Assembly (NCBI GenBank): GCA_022410635.1
Contig: JAJVDF010000029.1
Span: 647,828 to 711,827, forward strand
Source of the DNA: Tretioscincus oriximinensis
Taxonomy: Eukaryota > Chordata > Lepidosauria > Squamata > Gymnophthalmidae
Reading direction: 5' to 3'
DNA length: 64,000 nt
Made by a program: the position numbers and the translations under genes. The notes below the pieces were generated by a model. That model was not told where the DNA came from. It saw only the letters and a program-made list of their open reading frames with translations, and did no database searches. Shown here piece by piece: positions 11,891-23,383 of the stretch; position 1 is the stretch's first letter; each line of letters opens with the position of its first letter.

Positions 11891-14640
11891 AAATTTCCCA
11901 CAAGAATTGTGAATTAATTTGTGCACTGACAAAGCAAACCCTGCTATGGTTCTTCTTACTGAGTCTGCCCCAGGATCACCTGAAGGGGCAGATAGACCCT
12001 CTCCCTCTGGCAAAGGGCTCCTTGAAGGGCCTTTCAAGGTAGCCTTGACTTGGGGATCTTGTAAGAAAGGGTGTGCATGATAAACTCCTCCTAGGAGAAT
12101 GCCTACGGCCCCTAGGCTTACTCTGGGGCTTTGCCAGGGAAAAATGGGCATAACCTTTTTTAAAGCTTCATCCCCAAAGAGGGTTGTGCATAAACCATAT
12201 GAATGTATATATGTTGATTGACATATCTTGATTAATGCCATCTTTGTTTCAACCTCTGGTAAAAGAGAAGGGGCAGCTTTAAGTTCATTCTTCTATTTTG
12301 GGTAAAATTAGGGAAGAGATCTTCAATCTACATGAAAAGGAGCTTGTACCTGTTGCAGCTGCGAGGGAGTTAGGGTTAAAGATGGTCAATCATTTCTATT
12401 TGGCACCTATTTTTTGCTATACAGTGTGCTTCCTTTTTGTTATGCAGTATGCTTTTGAAAATGTTTTGTAACAAGTAACTTTTGGTTATACTTTGAAGCC
12501 ATGGATGATTTTTTTCTTCTATCTGTACTTTTGAAACTGCAAGCCACCCTTCAAGCAAGTGAAGTGATATTGAAACGCTTTTTTCTGGACTTTGCTTTTA
12601 CTTTGCAATAAAACAAATCTTTTTAAAGCTCCACAGTTGGTTCATTTGGATTTTGGATTCAAGTTTCATCGACATTACCAAGGATACTTTGGGGAAGCCT
12701 GTCCTTAAATGGGGTGCAGACAGGACCGCCAATAATGCTCTTCAGGCCACCTGCAGGGACCCAGAGGCTCCGGCATGCTGCCAGCGCCAGGTTCCTCCTG
12801 ATGCTGGACAGAGAGTCTTGGACTTCCTAGGACAGCAGCCCCTCATCAAGGAGATTGTGCAATTCTGCAAGCCAGGTGCTTGCCAACAAAGTATGGAAAG
12901 CCATTGCATAGGCTGCAAATCTCCTTTTAAGATGCATTTCCATTTTATTCTCCATTTTCTCCTTCAGGTTAGTTCCACTATCCCTAGGGACAAGTTGTTT
13001 TGAGACCAGACAACAAATGGGCTGGTCTGCCACTGGCACCCCCAGAAAGCTCAAAGCATCGTTAGCCGGAACCAGAAGCTTACAAGGAATCAAGGTTCCA
13101 CTCCATTAAGGCCAGATCCTGAAAGATCAAGGGAACTGGCAGAACCTTAAGCATAGCCTACAATATGTTCTGGGCCTCAGTAGAAATCTCTGGCTCCTGT
13201 TAGTGAAGTAAGGTAGGAGAAAGAGCTTGGGCTATCTTGGTAACCACAGAGCCAACCAGCTCTGGTGCAAGCAGGCATGGAGTTTGCAAGGTGGAAGGTT
13301 GAAGTGGCTGGTGGTCATCCTCTGCATTAGTCTATGGGTGAGAATCACTATCACCATACTCCTGCAATTAATCCTGAAGCAAAGTTGCCAAGGCGGGAGC
13401 CCAGCCCAAAGCTGGGCTCAGCCATGGCCTCAGAAGCCCTAGCTCTTTGCCCTAGCTCTAGGATGCTTTCCGCACAATGAATGATCCTTACTCCTGAAGA
13501 AATGTTTTCTTTTGGCATTCATCTTTCTCCTGTCTCTAAAGGAGTCTGGTGAAGTACAGGTGGCTGACAAAGACAAGGATGATGTGGACTGCTTGTGCCT
13601 TTTTCTGGCCGCCTTATTTCATAGAAGCCAGGTGCAAGTGGATTTCAGAGGTCAAGGCCTCCCGATCAGAGGAACTTCTGCTGTTGCAGTTTTGGCTCCT
13701 ACAGTCTGTGGAAGGGCAAAATACAGCTGGGCCATCCAAAGGGCCATCCAGAAGGACCTCTGATGTATTAGGTCCTGGCCAGGAGGGTCTCGTACTGGAA
13801 TCCAGGGGGGTTCTCCTGGAGGAACATGCTTGAAAGGGAACACCTTTGGAGCCTGTGCAGTTATAGAAGGTAACAGGCCAGAAGGAGGAAGGGGCAATGG
13901 GGGAGGCTGTACTCTCAAAGCCCTACAACTGGGGGGAACAAAATACAAACCAGGGGGATGAAGATGTGACCTTCCAATCTGACACCCACCCACCCAGGCT
14001 TTTAAGCGCTCACTGAGGGCTAAACCACGTTTAGCATTGTCAGAGTCATACCTGCATCCAACAAAGTTGAGGCCATGGGCTCGCCAGTTCTTGGCCTGCC
14101 CTGCCACCAGCAGTGGTTAGAATAAAAAAGGCAGCTATGCTGCTGTTGCCACAATTGCTGGCTCAAGGGAGGATGGTGTGAAGCAACCTGGAGTGAGAGT
14201 AGCTAGCTGTGAATGAAACCAGTGTGAACAAGCAGATCTGTTGTGAACTCCTTCCCACCCTGCAGCTAGCAATGAACCAGCAGCCAAAATGGATAAAATT
14301 TCAACTACCCTGCCATCAGGGAAGGTGGATCGGGCCTATGCTGAGTCCAGCATTCTTGCAGCAACAGCATGAACTGACACCAATGGGTGCCTAGGCAGAA
14401 AGTATGGTGGCAAGACCATCAGCCTGGGCCAGGGCCTGGCAAGGTTATCCAGCCATCTGGGGGAAGGATGAGAAGACCCTACCAGGACTGGGTCAATCGG
14501 GGCATTGCCTACATGTCCCAATTTGGGAATCCCCATCATCCGTATTCTCTAGTCTTTAACAAAAATGAATAGCTGATCAGAGCTTCTTCTCTGCTCTGCT
14601 CTTTATCAGTATGTGAAGCAAGTGAGGTGGGATGGAGTGT
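11891..14640 (-). mobile_element. GC-richer decayed retroelement, possibly DIRS-like
   Basis: The minus strand contains several broken coding-like stretches in one general direction. One at 12827-13093 includes the pattern LKEKMENKMEMHLKRRF followed by an Ala-rich TLLASTWLAELHNLL segment. This recalls the gag-like region of vertebrate DIRS elements, where a basic LKR motif precedes an ALA/AAS-W-A segment. A 151-residue proline-rich stretch lies at 13652-14107. No reverse transcriptase or tyrosine recombinase was identified. It could instead be another low-copy retroelement or a processed pseudogene. Confidence 0.3.
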
Positions 14641-15063
14641 CAACTCTTTGTTTTTATAAAGGCTAGCACCCCTAGTGGTCTTTGCTTGATAGTATTATGA
14701 GGCACACAACACATGGTCATTCCCCTGTGACCATCAGAGAATATTTCTCTTCCCCTGTCAGAATTTGGAGCATTTTTATTTTCTTGCTCCAAACACCACT
14801 GGAACTCCAACCTCAATTTTTATTTCCTCCTCTTCGGGCCAAAAGAAGCAGACATCAACTATTACATCATTCCCACAGTTCTCCCTGTAAAGCTTCTCTT
14901 GGGAATTTTAGAACCATCATCAAAAGTTATCATTTTCATCACATTCCAATTCTAATTTATAACATTCCAAATAAAAATCTTCAATTTATTTCAAGGCATA
15001 ATAATGGGCAGAAAAATTTGCCTAATGTAGCTTTATCCAACAAGCAACGATATTAATTTTAAA
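14641..15063. other. Unassigned AT-rich segment
   Basis: No gene, repeat or RNA recognised. Confidence 0.3.
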
Positions 15064-15594
15064 TATACTGCTCAAAACAATTATGGGGACTGCAGTTCTT
15101 GAACAAAGAAACTACAAAGGAAGATTTGAAAGAGAAGCAGCAGAACTTGAATACATTCACAAGTTCCAGGCCATCAGCAAAGGACTTAACAGAGACAATG
15201 GTTTCCTGGCCAACTATACATTTTTATGACACCTGTTAAGTATTTGATTGATTCTCTACCAGACATTGCACCTTGTTGCCCCAGGCACTTTTTACATAAG
15301 AGGATTAGTTCCTGCTATTTACCTGTCTTTTTAAGGAGATTAGTTACTGCTATTTACCTGCAATTCAACACCTCCCTACAGTTGCATATGCTTTGTCTTC
15401 TCCCATACACATTTCCCTATAAATACCTGACCCTGGCATTAGTCCCTCAGCATCTGAAGAAGTAGACCTGTCTACGAAAGCTTATGCCAACCACTTTTCT
15501 CAAGTTAGTCTCAAAGTGCTGCTAGCCCCTTTGCTGGACTTTAATATAACAGTGCATGTTAAAGTGTTCCCTTAATTGTTTTGAGCAGTGTATA
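15064..15594. mobile_element. Non-autonomous Tc1/mariner-ended element carrying a Penelope-like tail
   Basis: Left end TACTGCTCAAAACAATTA starts at 15066 after TA. The right end at about 15557-15592 is its inverted partner, and TA follows at 15593-15594. Between them are a short coding relic with the sense LEYIHKFQAISKGLNRD (about 15149-15200), AT-rich DNA and the retroelement tail at 15445-15542. No transposase is present. The interior is unrelated to the terminal repeats, so it looks captured or inserted. Confidence 0.6.
15446..15488 (+). ncRNA. Hammerhead-ribozyme-like fold in a Penelope-like tail
   Basis: Elements in order: stem I strand GCAT (15450-15453), core box CTGAAGA (15454-15460, fits hammerhead CUGANGA), one extra A, stem II GTAGAC/GTCTAC (15462-15467 with 15470-15475), core box GAAA (15476-15479), GCTT, and stem I partner ATGC (15484-15487). 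Hammerhead ribozymes are known from Penelope-like elements. Here the extra A and the absence of a clear stem III suggest a derived or inactive form. Self-cleavage is not shown by the sequence. Confidence 0.45.
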
Positions 15595-16074
15595 ATAACA
15601 CAGTATCCAACTAACCTACAGTTGGTTTGCTAGTATTTCCATGTGTCTAATATGTTGTGGAATCGTGTTCATCACCAGAACATTGTAGTGGCACTAAATC
15701 TATGGAATAAATTTCTTATTAGGCATCCCTCCTGCATTTGCATTATTGAGAAAGAAGCTTTAAAAAGGACTCTGAAGAAGCTTTTTGTTTTTGTTTTTCT
15801 GTTTTAAATATTATTGATGTTTTACTATATTATATTTCTACAATCTTTCCTGAACACAATGATGTCAAAAATATCAGTAAATTAATTCCACAGCTTTCCA
15901 AGATTAATACATTATTTTCATCCCAGCATGAAACACATTATTTGAAAGTTCTACTAAACCCAATGGGATGTTATTATCCATGGATTGGAAACTAAACTAA
16001 TTCTCATGCCCCTAATGAATAAAAGATCTCAAAGCGAAAAAAGATCATTCATTATTGTAGCAGCTCTTCTTGTA
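15595..16074. other. Unassigned AT-rich segment
   Basis: Nothing recognised. Confidence 0.3.
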
Positions 16075-16315
16075 TTAGTTCATTTTGTCCTAAATGGATA
16101 CTAGGATAGTTGTCTGGATGTCAGCTCCCGGATGGAGCAACAGGCAGGACTCTTGAAATACCATTTGCAGGGAGTCATGAACAGGAGCATATTTTGCTTT
16201 CCTCTGTTCGGACTGCGCAGGTGCATCTGGTGGGCCTCTGTGTGACACAGAATGCTGGACTTGATGGGCTGTGGCCTGATCCAGTATGGCTCTTCTTATG
16301 TTCTTATGTCCTTTT
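16075..16315 (+). repeat. CR1-type LINE 3' end
   Basis: Contains the recurring CR1-like 3' sequence: ATGGATACTAGGAT, then GCTGGACTTGATGGGCTG, and it ends in the 3' octamer-type repeat TTCTTATGTTCTTATG. The same sequence recurs at 27.9, 28.9, 44.9 and, inverted, 23.4 kb. Confidence 0.75.
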
Positions 16316-16397
16316 TCAGTCCTCATCTTTGGAGTAAAATTACTAATAGGAAGCTTCCATGATAAAATGCAATGCCAAATATATATTTGGTATTCCA

Positions 16398-16475
16398 ATG
16401 ATTTTCTTTTGCTCTTTTGAATACTGACACTATATATATATAGTGTCAGTATTCAAAAGAACAAAAGAAAATCAT
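16398..16475. repeat. 78-bp near-perfect palindrome
   Basis: Symmetric about 16436.5. The arms (16398-16430 and 16443-16475) differ at one position around a TATATATATATA centre. It is probably a miniature inverted-repeat element or palindromic duplication, just downstream of a CR1 tail. Confidence 0.75.
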
Positions 16476-17699
16476 ACAAAAGAAAATTATACATTACAGT
16501 TAGAAAAAGAAAGCTACTTAAGGCATAAAACATTCCCAATATCAGGAAACGGAAATGTAAATAGGGAACATATAGTAGGTGGTGGAGAACTCCATTTTAA
16601 AGTGCTCGGAAGGCCACCTACAGGCTGGCCAGAATGAAGCAAATGAAGATAACCCATTGGTCAGACTGAGACCCCTGAGATAAAGCGATGCAAAAGAAGC
16701 CAACTTCAGCTGGAGAAGGAGGTAAAATGCTTTAAAAGGCAAGAACGTGTCATTGTATACGTATTCTATATTATATACCTTACTGTGCTACATATGCTAT
16801 TCCAATGACCTTTTGAAAGTCAAATGACACACAGAGACAATTTGGCACAAAGCAACAGAAACAGAAGAGCTGTCAGTATTGATACTAACAGCTCTGGGTT
16901 GCTTTGGCTGCATCTCTCTTATGAAAAACTACTAGGCATTCTCTTTTATCAGCTTGAACAATAAAGACAATTCATAAAGAAAAGCGAGTTTGATGTTTCA
17001 GAACTTTTCTGGGCCTTGTTAAAAACTACCCAGATGTGTGTGTCTGAAGTTATTAAGATGAAAGAAAACCGTATACAGAATGGGTCCATTTCAGAACAGC
17101 TGGTTTCTATTGCAAATCTATATGTAGAGAAAAGAAAGGAATAGAAGAGTTCCAGTGACTTTCAAATAGGTTCTATAAAGGGATTCCATTACATCATAAG
17201 TCACAAGAGCACAAAGGGCAGATTTTATTCAATTCAAACAGTTCCTGGGATAAACACAGAGCTCACGTTGACTGTTTTATATTCCCATAAGTCAGACTTT
17301 TTCCCAGATAACAAATCAGCAATAACTTTCACATTATATAGCCAAATAGGGTTATCGGATCACTTACAATCTCAGAATATTGTTGTTGTTACAGTATTTA
17401 AAACATTTATATATCACTTTATATCATCTAAAGGATCCCAAATTAGTTTACAACATAAAACACCAAGAAACTGATTTAAAATTGGATTTGTCAACCCATG
17501 GAGACTCAAAATGTTTACATAACTTTCTGCTCTTTTCTTCACAATGGGCATCTTGTGAAGCAAGTTGGTATAGTGGAATGGCTTGAAAATAGAACACTGC
17601 CCCTTTAAATCTAAATATTGGCCATGCTCAAACAGGGATGGGCCACTTATATAAGAGTGTTATGTGGGAGTTTGAAGATATATGAGGGTTAGTCTCTGT
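16476..17699. other. Unassigned intergenic segment
   Basis: No gene or family recognised. Confidence 0.3.
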
Positions 17700-17704
17700 G
17701 AGAG

Positions 17705-17775
17705 TATTTTATTTATTTATTTACATTTTATAGGTCTTAGGGCGGTTAATAATAAAACCATCATTTTAACACATT
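17705..17775 (-). repeat. L2-like LINE 3' end
   Basis: ATTTATTTATTTA tail followed by the inverted 3' signature (TTATAGGTCTTAGGGCGG). Confidence 0.5.
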
Positions 17776-18339
17776 AACACACTAGAGTCCGTTTGAGCCT
17801 GGTTGACAACAGGGACAGTAAAATACAAGTGTTTATTGTGAAGTAAGAATCTAGTGAAGTGCCCTAGGTAGATGTACAGCTGAAGATGACTGAATCTGTA
17901 AGGGAATACATTCAACTATAATGAAGTTGCTACCTAAGATTATGGCTGGCAATTATAAATAGTAAAATGGCCAAGATACAGCTCTTCCCATTTGTCTGTC
18001 TTTCTATTCTAAGATCAACTGAATGAACTGTTACTATATTCCTTTACTGATTCAATTGTTTAAGTAAAGAATAAATTATTATACATACTCTTCCTTTATT
18101 TAGTAATATCGTGAACAGTAAGAAGCGATTCATATAAGTACTGAGTTCAAGGGTTTGGACTGGTGTGTGATTCACACGTAGAAACAATCACTTGCAGATT
18201 CGTAAAACCAACAATACTTTAATGTAATTTGGTATATTTGGGTGGTGGGCAGCGGGAAAAAAATAAAAGTAAATCTTAGTAAATGTTCTATCCCGACCAA
18301 GATAGAGCTCGTCTTCTGCGGCAGTAGGGAGGGCAGCAA

Positions 18340-18450
18340 AGAGGAAGTTGAAGTGTGGGAATGTAGGGACGGGGGAGAGAAAAGGGAGGACTGGGGAGGG
18401 AGAAAGAGGAGGCCCTAGGGGGAGGGGGAGGGGCCAAAGGAGTGGGGAGG
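18340..18450. repeat. G/A-rich purine tract
   Basis: Continuous purine-rich sequence with many GGGAGG and GGGGGAGGGG units. It could form G-quadruplex or triplex structure. Confidence 0.5.
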
Positions 18451-18468
18451 CTAGGGCTTGATTGTCCA

Positions 18469-18541
18469 AAAGTCTTTGGGTGCTTCGACAAATGAAGGTC
18501 CCAGCTTGAGTTCTCCATTTGTCGGAGCACCCGAAGACTTT
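18469..18541 (+). other. Long stem-loop, 26-bp stem and 21-nt loop
   Basis: Arms 18469-18494 and 18516-18541 pair over all 26 positions as + strand RNA, with two G-U wobbles and no bulge. On the minus strand the same two positions would be A-C mismatches, so the + strand transcript is the better hairpin. It could be a small-RNA precursor or a short foldback element. No other copy was noticed in the window. Confidence 0.5.
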
Positions 18542-19025
18542 AGTTGCAGGACACATGAAATTTTACCTGCTAGATAAAGACTCTAAAACTCTAAAAGTGG
18601 CATCAAAATTAATGGATTGCATAGCAGAGTGGAAGTAGGAATGTTCCTGGGAGCAGAACCCAAAAAGGAAATTTGATTTCCACAACAGAAAATCAAATCC
18701 TAATACTTACCATCAAAATTGGAAGGAAAGTTCGCTAAACCTTTACTGATGTTCTATATCCTTTATTGTGCAAGGTATCCTTTGGAGGCAAAGTGACTTC
18801 AAAATGCCTTCTTTCCTATATTTTCAAAGAGCATATCTATTTATAAAATAACTGCTAAACTTAACCCATATTTGTCTCACTAATATCTCGATTCAATAAG
18901 GCTTTAGTTCTCTTCAGAATACGAGCTATTGCATTCCTCTCAAAGACATATCTCAGATCTACTGTACATCCCAGCCATGATTGCTCCCAACAAACATACA
19001 TTGGGATATCATTCTAATGTGGTAC
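18542..19025. other. Unassigned intergenic segment
   Basis: Nothing recognised. Confidence 0.3.
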
Positions 19026-19447
19026 TAGGCTGACCAGATGACCCCTTTTTTTNGGGGGGGGATCTTGTTTGGGTGTATCTACCTCACCCTCCCGGGGCGG
19101 GAGGAGGCATTTCCTTGTTTTTTGCTGAGAAAAATAATAACTAAAAAAATCATTTTAAAAATAATTCACTTCACCACCACTAGGGGGCTCTGGCAACCAG
19201 AGCCAGCTCCTGAAGGCACCCTCCCCTCAGTAAAAAATGCAAATTTCTCACACATTTTGAAAATTTCTCACATACTTCAAAAATTCTCACAAGATTCAAA
19301 AAATTCTCGTGAGCTTCACGGATTTCTTGAGCAGGGATTTTGGAGGGGTATTTGCATGTTGGTGGGTGATTTGCATATTCATGAATATGCAAATTAGCAT
19401 GAATACTAATTACCCCAGTTTGGGCCTCAGAAAATTTGATCAGTCTA
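19026..19447. mobile_element. Miniature DNA element with GGCTGACCAGATGACC end
   Basis: The left end at 19026 (TAGGCTGACCAGATGACCCC) is nearly identical to the element at 20263-20469. The right end at about 19430-19447 is a decayed inverted partner (TTGATCAGTCTA), with TA at both boundaries. The interior includes short near-repeats of an ATTCTCACA-type unit at 19240-19310. Confidence 0.5.
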
Positions 19448-19869
19448 GTGTGATACCCAGAAACATTTTTAATTAACGTCATGTTCACTGGAAAAACAAC
19501 TCGCTGCTTGCTAGGCATGAGATGCAGACGGGCTTAATTGCCCATAGAAAATATTTTTTTCTTCTGAGTAAATAAGCTCTCATGATTACAAATTACTAGC
19601 TAGGGGCCATGATATGAACCAACAGCAATCTTGTCCACACAATAAATACTATTTATTGTTTTTAGACACATCAAATTAATGAAACTGTAACTGCTTTGTT
19701 TGCAAGGAAACTCTGAATGGGAGTGCAAGAGATGAGCAATATTTACCAGGAATCAAAGTTTCCCTGTTCAATTTAATATTCTTATCAAGATGTGGGAAGT
19801 CAACAGAAAGGAATATAAAACAGAAATATGTTGATAGAGTAAATAAACAAATTATTAAATATTATGGTT

Positions 19870-20105
19870 CTTGAACGGACTTGCTGAAGTGCGTCAGGCA
19901 CCCACACTGTATGTGTTTAAACATCTGGTGAAAACCTACCTACTTACCCTCACATTCGGCTGTGAAAATGACATCGTATCCCCATGCAGGTAATGTCATC
20001 GCCTCTCAGCCATTCTATTTCAATTTATCTGTTTTAATCATTATTGTGTTGTGCTGTACCTCTTGGGTATAAGGTGGAATATAAGCAAATATAAGGAAGT
20101 CTGAT
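19870..20105 (+). repeat. L2-like LINE 3' end
   Basis: Starts with a decayed RT C-terminal coding tail and ends with CTTGGGTATAAGGTGGAATATAAGCAAATA, the L2-like 3' signature. Confidence 0.5.
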
Positions 20106-20262
20106 TTTCTAATTAAGAAAAATGTAAAAATATCTTTTTGCTTGAAATGTAATGAGTTTGTTAAAAATTAACAACCATATGGACCCTGACACACACATTC
20201 TTTTAGACTGTCTTCAGTCCTAAAGAATTGGACTAAATTGGGAAAAACAAATAGTTTTTCCA

Positions 20263-20469
20263 TAGGCTGACCAGATGACTCCTTTTGAGGGGGGTTGAAA
20301 ACCCGGTTTTGGGGTGCCTCCCAGTTTTTTCTGAGGAAATTTTTTTTCAAAAAATTATTTTTTAAAAAAATTATTTTTGTTTTTAAATTTTTTAGTCTCA
20401 GAAAAAAACGGGAGGCACCCCCAAAATGGGTTTTCAACGCCCCCCAAAAGGGGTCATCTGGTCAGCCTA
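20263..20469. mobile_element. Palindromic miniature element (207 bp)
   Basis: Long imperfect inverted repeats (about 75 bp each; left from 20263, right ending 20469) around an A/T-rich centre. Ends read TAGGCTGACCAG and CTGGTCAGCCTA, so TA dinucleotides flank GGCTGACC. It has no coding capacity and is related to 19026-19447. Confidence 0.7.
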
Positions 20470-22104
20470 TTTAGAGACACATGTGACTTACACACCTTTC
20501 TTAATACAAACATCCAGCAGCCCCTTCCTTCTAGGTCCCATCTGCCTTTTCTCTATCTCTTGTCTGTTCTGACACAATTTTAAGATCTTCATTTTGGCTT
20601 TGAAAGCCTCCCAGACCATCATGTCAGAGCTGATGGAACACACAGCGTTTTTCCTGCTCCCACGTTTAAGGCCAAATTTGAGACTTTAAAATCATATCAG
20701 AGGCAATGGCAGGAGAGGGGCCACAGATCCAGCACCCACCAAACGTTTGACCTGAAGCAATGGTGCAGTCTGTCCTTGCATGGCCACACCCTGTTCAGAA
20801 GAGGAGTCTAAGCCTTTGATGATGGGACATAATTCTCTGCATTGTCATCCACCCACTTTCTGTTATGTCTTCAGAAGTCTCCTCTTCTGGCCTAGGAATA
20901 CTTCTCTTTGCTGGGTCTGAATGTGCTTTGACTTCCTTTGAAATAACTTCAAAGCTGGCAGGATTCCACAGCAGAGAGCTGTGGAAAATCCAAGGACATT
21001 GCAAGGAGGCTGTGCAGAGAATGCAGAGCTGATTTACAGATAACTTTGCTGGGTGCAACCCTCTTGCAGCTGCTCTTATTACCACATGAATTAAGCACCA
21101 CTAGCACATGTATATCTGATTTATCTGATCTACGATCAATCCATTTTAAGAGGCTCTTAACTGAAGTGGATAAGCACTAGTCCCATGAAGACAATCCACA
21201 CACGGGGCGTGGAAGTGGACTTTCCTTTTGTTGCGGGTAGGCGGCCATCTTGCATGATCGCTGCCATAGGTGAGAGGCAGGAAGGAACTGCCAGCCTGTG
21301 ACTGGCCGCTCACAGCCTTCCTTTCTTCCGCCCTGCTTTGCAGGCCCCTCCCCTGATTGGCAAAGTGTCCAGCAGAGCTGGTCACATTTGAGAAATCAAC
21401 GGATTTTTGGCATGCAGTGGCATGAGAGCTGAAAATATCAGGTCTCATTAAACCAATTGCAAAGCAGGTTTGCAGGGACTTTGCCATTCACAAACCACCA
21501 TTACGTTTGCAGGAACCGCCGGGACAGCACTTCTATGCTGACTTCAGTACGCCATGTGGATGCCGCCAATGTGAGCGCCTTAAAATACACTAGAAAATCT
21601 ATGCAAAAAGAACCAGTTTGTCTGTGACCAGCTTATAATAAATTAGATTTTTAGATTTCACAATACACAGTTGTTGTTTTTGGTGTCATAAAACAATGTA
21701 GTGTTGCTAAATAGATTGGGTTTTCATTTATTCTTCAAGGTATTTGCTTAAGTAGCTTCTTTTGTGTCTTGCATGAACAATTTATTATTTAGCAATAAAT
21801 ATTCTTCGTTCTCTTACTACTCAAACCTAACTAATGAATCACATCAAGAAATATCCAAGAATCGTTACTTTTAAAAAGCGGCAAGGGAAGTGTGGCTTAT
21901 TTTATTTTCCATTAATTGATTTGTAGGGCTGGCTAGTTTGATTTGCTTTTAATGTTTTTCCTGCCATTAGAGATAATAAAACTGACAAAATCAGTGCATT
22001 TTATGGAACCAAGATGGTTCATATCTATATCAACAAGCTTTCCTTGGTTTCATCAGTGAACCTATAGAAAACGATATTCACACTTGAACAAAAATCAAAT
22101 TGTG
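20470..22104. other. Unassigned intergenic segment
   Basis: 20800-21550 is moderately GC-richer, with minus-strand open frames of 96 and 113 residues that have no recognisable domain. Nothing was assigned. Confidence 0.3.
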
Positions 22105-22170
22105 AGACAGAATGCTGGACTAGATGGGCTCTTGCCCAATCCAGCAGGGCCCTTCTTGTGTTCAAGTGTT
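22105..22170 (+). repeat. CR1-type LINE 3' terminal fragment
   Basis: GACAGAATGCTGGACTAGAT followed by CCAGCAGGGCCCTTCTTGTG, a truncated copy of the family seen at 44700-44995. Confidence 0.6.
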
Positions 22171-22299
22171 ACACAAAGGCTTCCTATTGCTCTGAAGAGC
22201 AGATGAAAACACACAGAAACTCAGATTTTAACTGAACAAAAGGTCACTGACACTACCATTGATATTTCTAGCCTTGTTTTCTAGATATGTTACAAAGTT

Positions 22300-22580
22300 C
22301 AAATATTTATTTATTTATTTACATTTGTACCCCACCCCATACTCAAAGGTCTTGGGGCGGCAACAACAATAAAAGTGCAAAATCCACAATTTAAAACCGT
22401 AACAATCAGTATCTGAAGGTGGAAGGAAAAAAAATAGCATTTCTTCAACCAAAGGCTAGGTCTTTAAGGACCTTCTAAAAGAATACAATGATTATGACTG
22501 ACGTACCACAAGGGGGAGACTATTCCAAAGACTGGGGGCAACACTGAGAAGGCCGGGGTTCCCACTCCCAGGTTCCCACT
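22300..22580 (-). repeat. L2-like LINE, 3' portion
   Basis: TATTTATTTATTTACATTTG tail, then ACCCCACCCCATACTC and CTTGGGGCGG. The minus strand then carries the decayed RT C-terminal region seen more clearly at 57300-57625. Confidence 0.6.
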
Positions 22581-22764
22581 GCATTTATTTATTTATTTGA
22601 CTTGTATTCTACTGTATGAAAGTTCCNGAGTTTTAGGATTCTCCCACCCATACCTCCCAAATTTGCAGTGCTGTTAAAAGAGGAAAGGGCTTTCTAGCTT
22701 AAGGTAAGCTGTTCTTTCTTTTTTAGACAGTGAATGTGTAGTTTAATCATTTGAATTTTAATTA

Positions 22765-22850
22765 TATTTTTATACTGGTTTTATTATAACTAATCCTGAG
22801 ACCTTCCGGTATAGGGTAAGACAGAAATGTAACCAAATAATAAAACAAGG
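22765..22850 (+). repeat. L2-like LINE 3' end
   Basis: CTGAGACCTTCCGGTATAGG followed by AATAATAAAAC; + oriented copy of the same 3' signature. Confidence 0.5.
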
Positions 22851-23383
22851 AAGAATGATATCAAAGATGAGTTTCCAAGTCAACCATTGTTGTGTTTTTG
22901 TTGGTCAGATTTTAACTGGATATTGTTGTTTTATTGCAATGATTATTGCAACCTGCCTAGAAACTTTTAAGATATTTGGTAAGAAGGCAATTATCTACAC
23001 CAATTTTAAATTGGTTTTCAACTCAAAAATGCAAAATGCAGGCAAACAGAGAGAGATGATAGCTAGCTAGATAAATCGATATAAACATGTTTTGCTGTGT
23101 TTTCTTGATCATTGTTGTCTAACTGGAAACAAATGGAAAACTCTGGAGATTTTTTCCAGTCCTCCTCCACCTGAAAATGTGCAGAAGAGAAGTAAAGGCT
23201 CTGTGTAAAACATGTGTTCTACCAAAGTGCTCCAAACTAAGGCTGCACCGAAACTGCTTCCTTTTCTAGCATTTCCCTTTATAGTGTGGTAAAGAGAGTT
23301 ATACAATTATAGCTCTCAGGCTATGGAATGGTCTCCCCCTTGAGGTGTGTCAATCACCATCTCTCTGTGTGTTCAGAAAACGC

